16,859 bases of DNA, taken from Ruminococcus sp. GTDB taxonomy: Bacteria; Bacillota_A; Clostridia; Oscillospirales; Ruminococcaceae. A program made the position numbers and the translations under genes. The DNA lies in contig JAFOMV010000098.1 of assembly GCA_017418765.1 (NCBI GenBank), forward strand, positions 1-16,859. Direction: 5' to 3'. Each line of letters begins with the position of its first letter. Within the stretch, counting starts at the first letter, position 1. Under the pieces are notes generated by a model that was not told where the DNA came from, ran no database searches, and was given only the letters and a program-made list of their open reading frames with translations. Positions 1 to 7,813 of this stretch are shown in pieces.

Positions 1-2512
1 GAAAAAGGCAGGCTCTGCTCTTACTGAGGAGGAAATGGACCTTGTCCTCGAAAAGTATACCAAATCAAATGAGGTAAAGTCGCTGGATGATTATTTCGCT
101 TCAAAGGATGAGCCAAAGCCTGAGCCGAAAAAGGAAGCTCCGAAGGCAGAGCCTAAGAAGAAAGCGGCTGCTCCTGCAAAGAAGGCTGAAAAGTCTGCTG
201 CTCCTGCAAAGAGCGAGGAAAAGAAGCCGGAGCCTGTGAAAAAGGCAGAGGCTACCAAGGCTGAACCTAAAAAGGCAGAACCCGTAAAGCAGGCAGAAGC
301 AACCAAGACTGAGCCTAAAAAGGCAGAACCCGTAAAGCAGGCAGAAGCTCCCAAGGCTGAACCTAAAAAGGAAGAACCTGCAAAGCAGACAGAGGCTCCA
401 AAGACTGCTGAACAGCCAAAGAAGCATGACAAGAAAAAGGATAAGAAAAAGACAGAACCTGCAAAGGCTCACGACAGAGGCGAGAGGACTAAGTTCAACG
501 CTTCATTCAGCTCTGAGACTGCACAGACTTCAACTCAGCGCCGTACCGTTGATACAAGAGGAAGCTACGTTGACCTCGACAAGTACAACGAGAGATATGA
601 CCAGATGGCTGCTTCAAACAAGCACAAGAATGACAACTATTCTTCAAAGAAGCAGAAGATAAACCAGAAATCCGCACAGAGAAACCGTCAGCAGTTCTCA
701 AAGAAGGAGAGCGAGGCTGAAAAGCTCAAGAGACTTGAACTTGAGCGTGCAAGAAAGCAGCAGCTCAAGGTCCTCATCCCTGATACTATCACTGTAGGCG
801 AACTTGCCACACGTTTAAAGCATACCGCTACAGACGTTATCAAGAAGCTGATGGGTCTCGGCGTTATGGCTTCCATCAATCAGGAGATAGACTTCGATAC
901 AGCTTCTCTCGTTGCTGAGGAACTTGGCGCAAAGGTTGAAAAGGAAGTTATCGTTACCATTGAGGAGCGCCTTATCGACGATACTGACGATGACGATACA
1001 AACCTCGAACCACGCTGCCCTGTAGTTGTTGTTATGGGACACGTCGATCACGGTAAGACATCCATCCTTGACCGTATCAGAAACGCTCACGTTGCCGCAG
1101 GCGAAGCAGGCGGTATCACTCAGCACATCGGTGCTTATCAGGTCAACATCAACGGTCAGGACATCACTTTCCTCGATACTCCGGGACATGAAGCTTTCAC
1201 TTCAATGCGTGCAAGAGGTGCCAATATCACTGATATCGCTATCCTCGTTGTTGCCGCTGACGACGGTATCATGCCGCAGACAGTTGAGTCCATCAACCAC
1301 GCTAAGGCAGCAGGAGTTTCCATCATAGTTGCCATCAACAAGATGGATAAGGAGGGCGCAGACCCTGACCGTATCAAGGAAGAACTCACAAAGTATGACC
1401 TCGTATGCGAAGAATGGGGCGGCGACGTTATCTGCGTTCCTGTATCAGCCAAGACAGGCGAGGGTATAGATGACCTCCTTGAAAACGTTCTTCTCGTTGC
1501 AGAAGTCAAGGAACTCAAGGCTAACCCTGACAGACTTGCAAAGGGTACTGTTATCGAAGCAAGACTTGACAAGGGCAGAGGTCCTATCGCTACACTTCTC
1601 GTTCAGAACGGTACTCTCCATCAGGGCGACGTTATCATCGCAGGCACAGCAGTGGGCCGTGTAAGAGTTATGACCAACGACAAGGGCAGAACTGTCAAGA
1701 GCGCAGGCCCGTCTGTTCCTGTTGAGATAACAGGTCTTGCCGAAGTTCCAAGCGCAGGCGATACATTCAACGCTGTTGAAGACGAGAGACTTGCCCGTGA
1801 ACTCGTTGACCAGAGAAAGCACGAGCAGAAGCAGGAACAGTTCAACGCATACCGCAAGGTAACTCTCGATAACCTGTTCAGCCAGATAGCAGAGGGCGAG
1901 ATAAAGGAACTTCCTATCATCGTAAAGGCTGACGTTCAGGGCTCAGTTGAGGCTGTAAAGCAGTCACTTGAAAAGCTCTCCAACAACGAGGTAAGAGTAA
2001 GAGTTATCCACGGCGCTGTAGGTGCTGTCAAGGAAAGCGACGTTATGCTCGCTAATGCTTCAAACGCTATCATCGTAGGCTTTAACGTAAGACCCGATCC
2101 CGTTGCTGCTGAAAATGCCGCACGTGACGGTGTTGATATCCGCCTTTACCGTATCATCTATGACGCTATCGAGGAGATAGGCACCGCTATGAAGGGTATG
2201 CTCGCTCCTAAGTTCAGAGATGTTGAGCAGGGCAGAGTTGAAGTCCGTCAGGTATACAAGATATCCAACGTCGGCATGGTTGCAGGAAGCTACGTACTCA
2301 GCGGCAAGGTAACAAGAGGCTCACAGGTGCGTGTTGTCCGTGACGGTATCATCATCGCTGACGACAAGATAGCAGGTCTGAAGCGTTTCAAGGACGATGT
2401 AAAGGATGTTGCAGAGGGATATGAGTGCGGTATCAGCCTTGAAAAGTTCAGCGACGTTAAGGAAGGCGATATCTTCGAGACCTACATCGTTGAGGAATAT
2501 CGTGAGGATTGA
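1..2512 (+). CDS. infB: Translation initiation factor IF-2, 5'-truncated by the window edge
   Basis: IF-2 is the GTPase that places initiator fMet-tRNA on the 30S subunit and promotes subunit joining. The frame is open to the window edge: codons from base 2 read [11 protein letters not shown] before the ATG at 35, so that ATG is internal although GAGGAGGAA precedes it. Numbering from that ATG, a Lys/Glu/Ala/Pro-rich linker runs over about residues 25-145 and contains 16-residue repeats. A basic segment and an IF2_N-type domain follow (about 246-302). The G domain shows GHVDHGKT (335-342), DTPGH (381-385), NKMD (435-438) and SAKTGEG (about 471). The beta-barrel domain II, domain III and the C-terminal fMet-tRNA-binding domain are complete to the TGA. 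It is the first visible gene of the translation operon, and the next gene is rbfA after 209 nt. All GTPase motifs are intact. The identity is certain; only the N-terminal tens of residues are missing. Confidence 0.98.
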   Translation, partial: KKAGSALTEEEMDLVLEKYTKSNEVKSLDDYFASKDEPKPEPKKEAPKAEPKKKAAAPAKKAEKSAAPAKSEEKKPEPVKKAEATKAEPKKAEPVKQAEATKTEPKKAEPVKQAEAPKAEPKKEEPAKQTEAPKTAEQPKKHDKKKDKKKTEPAKAHDRGERTKFNASFSSETAQTSTQRRTVDTRGSYVDLDKYNERYDQMAASNKHKNDNYSSKKQKINQKSAQRNRQQFSKKESEAEKLKRLELERARKQQLKVLIPDTITVGELATRLKHTATDVIKKLMGLGVMASINQEIDFDTASLVAEELGAKVEKEVIVTIEERLIDDTDDDDTNLEPRCPVVVVMGHVDHGKTSILDRIRNAHVAAGEAGGITQHIGAYQVNINGQDITFLDTPGHEAFTSMRARGANITDIAILVVAADDGIMPQTVESINHAKAAGVSIIVAINKMDKEGADPDRIKEELTKYDLVCEEWGGDVICVPVSAKTGEGIDDLLENVLLVAEVKELKANPDRLAKGTVIEARLDKGRGPIATLLVQNGTLHQGDVIIAGTAVGRVRVMTNDKGRTVKSAGPSVPVEITGLAEVPSAGDTFNAVEDERLARELVDQRKHEQKQEQFNAYRKVTLDNLFSQIAEGEIKELPIIVKADVQGSVEAVKQSLEKLSNNEVRVRVIHGAVGAVKESDVMLANASNAIIVGFNVRPDPVAAENAARDGVDIRLYRIIYDAIEEIGTAMKGMLAPKFRDVEQGRVEVRQVYKISNVGMVAGSYVLSGKVTRGSQVRVVRDGIIIADDKIAGLKRFKDDVKDVAEGYECGISLEKFSDVKEGDIFETYIVEEYRED
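212..403 (+). repeat. Four tandem 48-bp (16-aa) repeats in the infB linker
   Basis: Four in-frame units begin at 212, 260, 308 and 356. The encoded units resemble [16 protein letters not shown]: units 2 and 3 are nearly identical, while units 1 and 4 are more diverged ([16 protein letters not shown] and [16 protein letters not shown]). They form the charged, Pro/Ala/Lys/Glu-rich linker between the N-terminal module and the core of IF-2, a part that varies widely in length between species. Because the unit is a multiple of 3 bp, gain or loss of a unit would not break the frame. The long open frames on the opposite strand here are by-products of this low complexity. Confidence 0.9.
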
Positions 2513-2563
2513 CAGGACATGAAGGATCAGGGCTTCTGTCCGTGATACAGAGCCCATGACCGG

Positions 2564-2583
2564 TTTGCAGAAATATCTGCAAA
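2564..2583 (+). other. Perfect 8-bp stem, 4-nt loop hairpin
   Basis: The arms TTTGCAGA (2564-2571) and TCTGCAAA (2576-2583) are exact reverse complements around the loop AATA. It sits 3 nt after the preceding long hairpin. The stem is only moderately G+C-rich and the downstream bases (TTCTATGG) are not a U-tract, so termination is unlikely. Its function is unknown. Confidence 0.55.
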
Positions 2584-2710
2584 TTCTATGGTGAATAAAG
2601 CCTGAGCTTCAAGGGGGGGAGTTCGGGCGAACATACAAAAGGTGATGACGTGCTCTCCGCCGATGTGTACGGGAAAAAATGCGGAGGCTTAATATCTGAC
2701 CCTTGTCAGA

Positions 2711-2717
2711 GAAAGGA
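2711..2717 (+). promoter_or_regulatory. Ribosome binding site that fixes the rbfA start
   Basis: GAAAGGA lies 4 nt upstream of the ATG at 2722. It supports that ATG over the in-frame GTG at 2650. The GTG also has an AAAGGTGA upstream, but the 24 codons it would add have no counterpart at the N-terminus of RbfA proteins. Confidence 0.6.
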
Positions 2718-2721
2718 ATAT

Positions 2722-3060
2722 ATGCCTAATTTCAAGAACAGCCGCATGGCTGAGGATATAAAAAGAGAAATGACAGCTATCATGAGAGAGCTGAAAGACC
2801 CCAGAATAGACAGCATGCTTACTATAGTCAGAACAGAGCTTTCAGGCGATATGTCAAACTGCAAGATATATGTTTCCAGCTTTCAGGGCATGGATAAGGC
2901 AAAAGAGTCCGTCAAGGGGTTAAAGAACGCCGAGGGCTTTATCAAGCGTGAGCTTTTCCACAGGCTCAAAATGAGAAAAGCCCCCGATCTGACATTCGTA
3001 GCCGACAATTCTATCGAGAGAAGCGCAGAGATCAGCAAAAAGCTGAACGATCTGCTTTAA
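2722..3060 (+). CDS. rbfA: Ribosome-binding factor A
   Basis: RbfA is a small KH-fold protein that binds the immature 30S subunit and assists maturation of the 5' end of 16S rRNA. The protein is 112 residues, the usual length. It begins MPNFKNSRMAEDIKREM and contains ELKDPRI (23-29), the beta-strand region CKIYVSS (47-53), the helix-kink Ala-x-Gly (A70-E71-G72) followed by FIKREL, and the typical RLKMRKAPDLTF (81-92). The start was chosen by family alignment and the nearby GAAAGGA. It stands between infB and a DHH phosphoesterase, the usual clostridial order. The structured 209-nt leader before it may let it be expressed differently from infB. Confidence in the identity is high; only the start could be debated. 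Confidence 0.95.
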   Translation: MPNFKNSRMAEDIKREMTAIMRELKDPRIDSMLTIVRTELSGDMSNCKIYVSSFQGMDKAKESVKGLKNAEGFIKRELFHRLKMRKAPDLTFVADNSIERSAEISKKLNDLL

Positions 3061-3072
3061 GGGAGGGAAGAT

Positions 3073-4023
3073 ATGTATATTGGTTTCAGCGAAACGGAGA
3101 CTTTCCTCAGAAATTGTGAGGACGCAGTCATAATCACCCACCGCAATCCTGACGGAGACTGCATAGGTGCAGGTTTCGGACTTCAGGATATCCTTGCACA
3201 GATGAAGATACGCAGCAGAGTGGTGTGCAGCGACGAATTTCCAAGCCGTTATGCATTCATGACAGAGGATAACAAGAACGAAGAATTTGAGCCAAAGACC
3301 ATTATCGCAGTCGATATAGCCGATGTAAAGCTCATGGGCGATTACGAGAAGATATACGGCGATAAGGTACAGCTCTGCATAGACCATCATATCTCCAACA
3401 AGAATTATGCGGAAAAAACTCTGCTCCATGCAGACGCTACTGCCGCCTGCGAGATAATATACGATCTTGCAAAATTCATGGGCGTAAAGATAACAAAGCA
3501 CTGCGCTATGTGCCTTTATACAGGCATAGCTACAGATTCGGGCTGCTTCAAGTATGACTGCACTACGCCCCGTGCCCATGAGATAGCAGCGGAAATGATG
3601 AAAAGCTATGACATCAATTTCTCAAGGATAAACAGGTTCATGTTCGATGTAAAATCCAGAGGAAGGCTCATGCTGGAAAGCAGGATAACTGACCTCATGG
3701 AGGAAAAACTGAGCGGAAAGCTGGTCATCGTTGCCGTTACTCAGGCTATGATGAAGGAAATGGGAGTTTCTATGGAGGAGCTGGAAGGCTTCGCTCCCCT
3801 TACCATACAGCTTGAAGATACCGAAGTCGGCATACTCATGCGTGAACGTGAGGACGGAGTATTCAAGTGCTCATTCCGTTCGGCTTACGATGTGAACGTT
3901 TCCGAGATATGCCAGAATCTCGGCGGCGGCGGCCACGCTAAGGCTGCGGGCTGCACAGTTGAGGGCGACCTTAACGAAGCTAAGAAACTGCTGGTCGACA
4001 TCGTTGAAAGGGCGCTTTCTTAA
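3073..4023 (+). CDS. nrnA: DHH/DHHA1 family phosphoesterase (NrnA-type oligoribonuclease / pAp phosphatase)
   Basis: Members of this family degrade very short RNAs (nanoRNAs) from the 5' end and dephosphorylate 3'-phosphoadenosine 5'-phosphate, using Mn ions. The 316-residue protein is close in length to Bacillus NrnA (about 313). Metal-binding DHH-domain motifs are visible: HRNPDGDCIG (23-32), VDIAD (80-84), the signature DHH (104-106) and TGIATDSGCF (150-159). The DHHA1 substrate-binding domain carries the Gly-rich GGGGHAKAAG (284-293). A good ribosome binding site (GGGAGGGAAG) precedes the ATG. The gene lies 12 nt after rbfA, and its stop overlaps the truB start in TAATG, implying translational coupling. 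Assignment to NrnA rather than another DHH subfamily rests on length and on the rbfA-nrnA-truB context. Substrate preference cannot be read from the sequence. Confidence 0.9.
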   Translation: MYIGFSETETFLRNCEDAVIITHRNPDGDCIGAGFGLQDILAQMKIRSRVVCSDEFPSRYAFMTEDNKNEEFEPKTIIAVDIADVKLMGDYEKIYGDKVQLCIDHHISNKNYAEKTLLHADATAACEIIYDLAKFMGVKITKHCAMCLYTGIATDSGCFKYDCTTPRAHEIAAEMMKSYDINFSRINRFMFDVKSRGRLMLESRITDLMEEKLSGKLVIVAVTQAMMKEMGVSMEELEGFAPLTIQLEDTEVGILMREREDGVFKCSFRSAYDVNVSEICQNLGGGGHAKAAGCTVEGDLNEAKKLLVDIVERALS

Positions 4024-4916
4024 TGAACGGCATACTCTGCGTTAACAAGCCTCAGGACTTTACCTCATTCGATGTGGTGGCAAAGCTGAGAGGCATACTC
4101 AAAATGAAAAGACTCGGACACGGCGGCACTCTTGACCCTATGGCTACGGGAGTACTGCCCGTGTTCGTGGGAAATGCAACTAAAGCCTGCGATATAATGC
4201 CCGACAATACCAAAAGCTATACGGCAGGCTTCCGTCTTGGCTTCACCTCCGACACTCAGGATGTGTGGGGGGATGTGGAAAAGGTATCGGACAAAGCTGT
4301 CAGCCTTGACAGTATCGAAGCTGTGCTCCCTCAGTTCAGAGGAAAGATAATGCAGCTGCCGCCTATGTATTCCGCAGTACAGGTGAACGGTCAGCGCCTT
4401 TATGACCTTGCAAGAAAAGGCATAGAGGTAGAGCGTCAGCCCCGTGAGGCTGAGATAACTTCACTGGAGATATCGGAGTATGACCCCGATACCCGTGAGG
4501 GAATGCTGAAAATAGCCTGCGGAAAAGGCACATATGTCCGTACCATAATAAACGATATCGGCGAAAAACTGGGCTGCGGAGGTATCATGACCTCGCTGGT
4601 GAGAGATTCATCAGGCGGCTTTACCCTCAGCGAATGTTATACCTTTGATGAGATACAGAAAGCGGCAGACGAGGGCAGAGTTGAGGAGCTGATACTCCCT
4701 ATCGAGCGTGTATTCGCTTCGCTGCCTAAGCTTCGGCTGGGCGAGGCTCAGACAAGGATGTACCGCAGCGGCGTAAAGCTTGACCTTGAAAGGCTCAGGA
4801 ATATCCGTGACGATGCGGACTGCTATGCGGTCTACGGCAGTGACGGAGGCTTCATCGGTACAGCACTGACTGACCGTGAAAACGGTGTGCTCCGTGTGGG
4901 GAAGAATATGGGGTGA
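4023..4916 (+). CDS. truB: tRNA pseudouridine(55) synthase
   Basis: TruB converts uridine 55 in the T-arm of tRNAs to pseudouridine. The 297-residue length is typical. The N-terminal GILCVNKPQDFTSFDVV (3-19) and the catalytic motif GHGGTLDPMATGVLPV (32-47), with the nucleophilic Asp at residue 38, are intact. Downstream conserved segments include PPMYSAVQVNGQRLYDLAR (about 113-131), GTYVRTIINDIG and the C-terminal region expected for a bacterial TruB. The A of its ATG is the last base of the nrnA TAA, so it is probably translated by reinitiation. ribF starts 3 nt after its stop. No anomalies were seen. Confidence 0.97.
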   Translation: MNGILCVNKPQDFTSFDVVAKLRGILKMKRLGHGGTLDPMATGVLPVFVGNATKACDIMPDNTKSYTAGFRLGFTSDTQDVWGDVEKVSDKAVSLDSIEAVLPQFRGKIMQLPPMYSAVQVNGQRLYDLARKGIEVERQPREAEITSLEISEYDPDTREGMLKIACGKGTYVRTIINDIGEKLGCGGIMTSLVRDSSGGFTLSECYTFDEIQKAADEGRVEELILPIERVFASLPKLRLGEAQTRMYRSGVKLDLERLRNIRDDADCYAVYGSDGGFIGTALTDRENGVLRVGKNMG

Positions 4917-4919
4917 GCG

Positions 4920-5801
4920 ATGGAAAAAGTCAGAACATCAGCCGCCCTCGGACTTTTCGACGGTGTTCATGTGGGACACCGTGAAGTGCTGAATAAGGCA
5001 CTGGCTCAGAAACAGAACGGACTTCAGCCCTGTGCGTTTACCTTTTTTCCCGAAACTACGGCAGGAAAGGGCGCTGAGTACATCTACGGCAGGGCTGAGA
5101 AGGAACATATCATCAGGGATATCTGCGGCATAGGGGAGATATACTCCCATGATTTTGCGGATATATGCGGCATGGACGGCGAGACTTTCGCAAGGGAGAT
5201 ACTCTGCGGCGAGATGAATACTGCCCATGTGGTGTGCGGAAAGGACTTCCGCTTCGGTACAGGCGCTTCCTGCGGAACGGATGAACTTGCTGTATTCGGT
5301 GAAAAGTACGGATTCACGGTGCAGACCGTCGATGACATATGTATCGGCGGCGAGAGAGTATCCTCAACGGAGATACGCAGACTTCTCACGGAAGGCGAGC
5401 TGAAAAGAGCCGAACTCTTTCTCGGTATGCCTTATACCATAATGAAAGAGGTAAGTCACGGCGCACAGCTTGGGCGTACAATGGGATTCCCCACAGCAAA
5501 TCAGGTATTTGAAAGGGGACAGCTCGTGCCGAGATTCGGCGTATACGCTTCACGCACCCTTGCTGACGGGAAGTGGTATCCGTCCATGACAAATATAGGC
5601 GTAAAGCCTACAGTCGAATACGGCGGCGCACCGCTGGCGGAGACATACATTCACGGTTTCAGCGGTGACCTTTACGGCAGGATGGTGCAGGTGGAATTGC
5701 TGGGATTCATCCGTGCGGAAATGAAGTTCGGTTCGCTGGACGAGCTGAAAAAGCAGATAGAAAGCGATATAGATACGGCGGTAATGCATTGTGAAAAATG
5801 A
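4920..5801 (+). CDS. ribF: Bifunctional riboflavin kinase / FAD synthetase
   Basis: RibF phosphorylates riboflavin to FMN and adenylates FMN to FAD. The 293-residue protein has the usual two-domain layout. The N-terminal nucleotidyltransferase domain has the HIGH-like motif GLFDGVHVGH (11-20), CGKDFRFGTG (106-115) and RVSSTEIR (146-153). The C-terminal riboflavin kinase domain has GRTMGFPTAN (185-194, the PTAN nucleotide-binding motif), FGVYAS (206-211) and NIGVKPT (225-231). The start follows the truB stop by 3 nt, with GGGGTGAG as ribosome binding site. It is the last gene of the translation operon here. No convincing intrinsic terminator follows, so read-through into the next operon is possible. 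Confidence 0.97.
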   Translation: MEKVRTSAALGLFDGVHVGHREVLNKALAQKQNGLQPCAFTFFPETTAGKGAEYIYGRAEKEHIIRDICGIGEIYSHDFADICGMDGETFAREILCGEMNTAHVVCGKDFRFGTGASCGTDELAVFGEKYGFTVQTVDDICIGGERVSSTEIRRLLTEGELKRAELFLGMPYTIMKEVSHGAQLGRTMGFPTANQVFERGQLVPRFGVYASRTLADGKWYPSMTNIGVKPTVEYGGAPLAETYIHGFSGDLYGRMVQVELLGFIRAEMKFGSLDELKKQIESDIDTAVMHCEK

Positions 5802-5853
5802 GCCGGCAAAAACCGCCGCTTTAAAAATAATGACATAAAGTATTCAAAGTGCT

Positions 5854-5882
5854 TTCACGGCGCTGTCACATTAAAGTATTAT
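5854..5882 (+). promoter_or_regulatory. Putative sigma-A promoter of the ABC/GldG operon
   Basis: TTCACG (5854-5859, 4 of 6 against TTGACA) and TATTAT (5877-5882, 5 of 6 against TATAAT) are separated by exactly 17 nt. They lie in an A+T-rich stretch of the only sizeable gap before the operon. A start near 5889 would give a leader of about 87 nt, containing a weak CCGTG/CACGG stem (5900-5925) and the AAGGAGG at 5960-5966. The rest of the 174-nt gap (5802-5975) shows nothing else I can support. Confidence 0.45.
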
Positions 5883-5975
5883 TATTTTATTATCTGAGAC
5901 CGTGTCCCCTTGCAGTACGGCACGGCAAATACTCTGTGGGAACAATGAAGTTTTCACATAAGGAGGAATAAACCA

Positions 5976-7064
5976 ATGATAGAGGTAAGAAATCTTACCA
6001 AAAAGTACGGCGACAAGCTTGCCGTAAACGACATCAGCTTCAAAGTCGAGAAAGGTGAGATACTGGGTTTCCTCGGCCCTAACGGCGCAGGCAAATCCAC
6101 TACTATGAATATGCTCACAGGCTATATCTCGTCAACATCAGGTCAGGTGCTGATAGACGATGTGGACATCCTCGAAGACCCTAAGACAGCTAAGGCAAAT
6201 ATAGGCTATCTCCCTGAGATACCGCCCCTTTACGTGGATATGACGGTAGACGGCTACCTCAACTTCATGTATGACCTTAAAAAGTGCAAGCTGCCGAGAA
6301 AGGCTCACCTTACCGATGTTTGCGACCTCTGCAAGATAAGCGATGTAAGAGGACGCATCATCAAGAACCTCTCAAAAGGTTACAGACAGAGAGTAGGCCT
6401 TGCACAGGCACTTATCAACAATCCCCCTGTACTCATCCTCGATGAGCCTACAGTCGGACTTGACCCGAATCAGATAATCGAGATACGCTCCCTTATCAAG
6501 AAACTGGGCAAGAGACATACTGTCATACTCTCGTCCCACATACTCCCTGAGATACAGGCTGTATGCGACAGGATAATCATTATCAACAAGGGACAGGTAG
6601 CGGCTGACGGTACAGCTGATGAGATAGCAAAGAATATCACCAACGAGCACAAGATGACCCTCCGTATCGAAGGCCCTACGCATACCGCTGAGGATAAGAA
6701 GGCTATCACCAATGCCCTTAAAGCTCTTGACGGCGTAAAGTACGTAAGAGCCGATATGGAGCGTGAAAGAGGCATCTACGATTACGATGTGGAGACAGAC
6801 GGCAAGACCGATATCCGCCGCAGCATCAACAAGCTCTGCAATGAAAAGGGCTGGAATATCCTTATGCTCCAGCTTTCAGACCTCACCCTGGAGGATATCT
6901 TCCTCAAGATAACGATGGGCGACGGTGTCAGCAGTGTCAGCGAGCAGACAGCTCCTAAGCTTGATCTGAAGATCAAGGACGGCGAGCTGATAGCATCCGA
7001 AAAACAGGAGCCTGCTGAGGAAGCTGACGCAGACGAAAGTGAAAATAACGGAGGTGAGGAATAA
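5976..7064 (+). CDS. ABC transporter ATP-binding protein, GldA-like
   Basis: This is the cytoplasmic ATPase of an ABC-2 type transporter, presumably energising the permease encoded next. In the 362-residue protein, Walker A is GPNGAGKST (34-42), the signature is LSKGYRQ (132-138), Walker B is VLILDEP (152-158) and the switch His lies in SSHIL (H188). The Q-loop position reads GYLPEIPPLY with Glu81, as I recall for GldA-type ATPases. After the NBD (about 1-215) comes an extra C-terminal region of about 145 residues with an acidic tail rich in Glu and Asp. The start has an excellent AAGGAGG. Its TAA overlaps the ATG of the permease by 1 nt. The order ATPase-permease-GldG-DUF4340 points to a GldAFG-like system rather than a simple drug exporter. 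The ATPase assignment is certain; the substrate is unknown. Confidence 0.92.
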   Translation: MIEVRNLTKKYGDKLAVNDISFKVEKGEILGFLGPNGAGKSTTMNMLTGYISSTSGQVLIDDVDILEDPKTAKANIGYLPEIPPLYVDMTVDGYLNFMYDLKKCKLPRKAHLTDVCDLCKISDVRGRIIKNLSKGYRQRVGLAQALINNPPVLILDEPTVGLDPNQIIEIRSLIKKLGKRHTVILSSHILPEIQAVCDRIIIINKGQVAADGTADEIAKNITNEHKMTLRIEGPTHTAEDKKAITNALKALDGVKYVRADMERERGIYDYDVETDGKTDIRRSINKLCNEKGWNILMLQLSDLTLEDIFLKITMGDGVSSVSEQTAPKLDLKIKDGELIASEKQEPAEEADADESENNGGEE

Positions 7065-7783
7065 TGGGTGCTATATACAGGCGTGAAATGGGCGCATTCT
7101 TTACATCAGGAGTAGCATATGTATTCCTTGTTGTATTCTATTTTATCTCAGGAATATTCTTCTATAACGGAGTTCTCGCAGCAGGCATAACGGATGTTTC
7201 ACCTATGTTCAGCTCGATGTTCCTCGTTATCATGTTCCTTATACCGATACTCACAATGAAGCTTCTCTCTGAGGAGAAGAAGAACAAGACAGACCAGGGA
7301 CTTCTTACTGCTCCTGTAAGTCTGTGGGAGATCGTTCTCGGCAAATACTTTGCGGCTCTTACACTTTTTGTTATAGCAGAGAGCATAGTGTTCGTATACT
7401 CCATCATCCTTGCCGCACTCGGCAATGTGGTATGGCAGACCCTTTTCGGCAACTATTTCGCAATGCTTTTCCTCGGTGCGGCGTTCATCGCTGTGGGACT
7501 TTTCATATCATCCCTCACCGAGAACCAGATAACTGCCGCTATACTGAGCATGGTAGTTCTCTTTGTTATATACCTTTCGGAAATGCTGGTATCTGACTTC
7601 GAGAACGGCAACAAGCTCCAGAAGGCAGTATTCAAGGCAGTATCGACTATCGCATTCTATTCAAGGTATAAGGAATTCACCAACGGTGTATTCAGCCTTC
7701 CGAGTATAATCTTTTTCATCAGTGTCGCATTCCTCTTTAATTTCTTCACTGTAAGAGTTTTAGAGAAAAGACGCTGGAGCTGA
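7064..7783 (+). CDS. ABC-2 type permease subunit, GldF-like
   Basis: This is a membrane component of the transporter. The 239-residue protein shows six probable membrane helices, near residues 17-37, 50-68, 96-117, 128-150, 154-172 and 211-231. Between helices 2 and 3 it carries the segment KLLSEEKKNKTDQGLLTAPV (66-85), matching the conserved cytoplasmic coupling loop of ABC-2 permeases of the GldF/CcmB-like kind. Translation is probably coupled to the ATPase through the TAATG overlap, with GGAGGTGAGG just upstream. A single short permease with one ATPase suggests a homodimeric pore, or pairing with the membrane-anchored GldG-like protein. No signal peptide is expected or seen. Confidence 0.9.
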   Translation: MGAIYRREMGAFFTSGVAYVFLVVFYFISGIFFYNGVLAAGITDVSPMFSSMFLVIMFLIPILTMKLLSEEKKNKTDQGLLTAPVSLWEIVLGKYFAALTLFVIAESIVFVYSIILAALGNVVWQTLFGNYFAMLFLGAAFIAVGLFISSLTENQITAAILSMVVLFVIYLSEMLVSDFENGNKLQKAVFKAVSTIAFYSRYKEFTNGVFSLPSIIFFISVAFLFNFFTVRVLEKRRWS

Positions 7784-7813
7784 TACGGTTAAGAAAGGCA
7801 GGTAACTGATACA

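Larger units (their letters stand above)
2513..2721 (+). other. Stem-loop-rich leader between infB and rbfA
   Basis: This 209-nt spacer carries no convincing gene. It contains an imperfect long hairpin at 2524-2561: GGGCT/AGCCC plus CTGT/ACAG with one bulged T, extended by TCA/TGA and GG/CC, with a 7-nt loop. A perfect 8-bp stem with a 4-nt loop lies at 2564-2583 (TTTGCAGA/TCTGCAAA). A run of seven G lies at 2613-2619, and a 6-bp stem closes a 20-nt loop at 2655-2686 (CTCCGC/GCGGAG). None is followed by a U-tract, so these are not ordinary terminators. The region could be a structured leader controlling rbfA and the genes behind it, an RNA-processing site, or the remains of REP-like elements. 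No known riboswitch class was recognised. Confidence 0.45.

Noticed and set aside
91..472. Long open frames on the minus strand opposite the infB linker
   Set aside because: They mirror the Lys/Glu/Ala/Pro repeat, giving Phe/Gly/Ser/Leu-rich low-complexity peptides without ribosome binding sites.
35..2512. ATG at 35 preceded by GAGGAGGAA as the infB start
   Set aside because: The frame is open to the window edge and the upstream residues ([11 protein letters not shown]) fit the IF-2 N-terminal module. The purine stretch is just Glu codons.
2650..2721. GTG at 2650 as an earlier rbfA start
   Set aside because: An AAAGGTGA lies upstream, but the added 24 residues do not belong to RbfA and cover a stem-loop. 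The ATG at 2722 has GAAAGGA and matches the family N-terminus.
2920..3579. 219-codon minus-strand frame opposite rbfA/nrnA
   Set aside because: It overlaps two clearly recognised genes and has no recognisable protein features.
5802..5840. Terminator after ribF
   Set aside because: Only a 4-bp CGGC/GCCG stem around an A-rich loop is visible, followed by a poor T-run; too weak to call.
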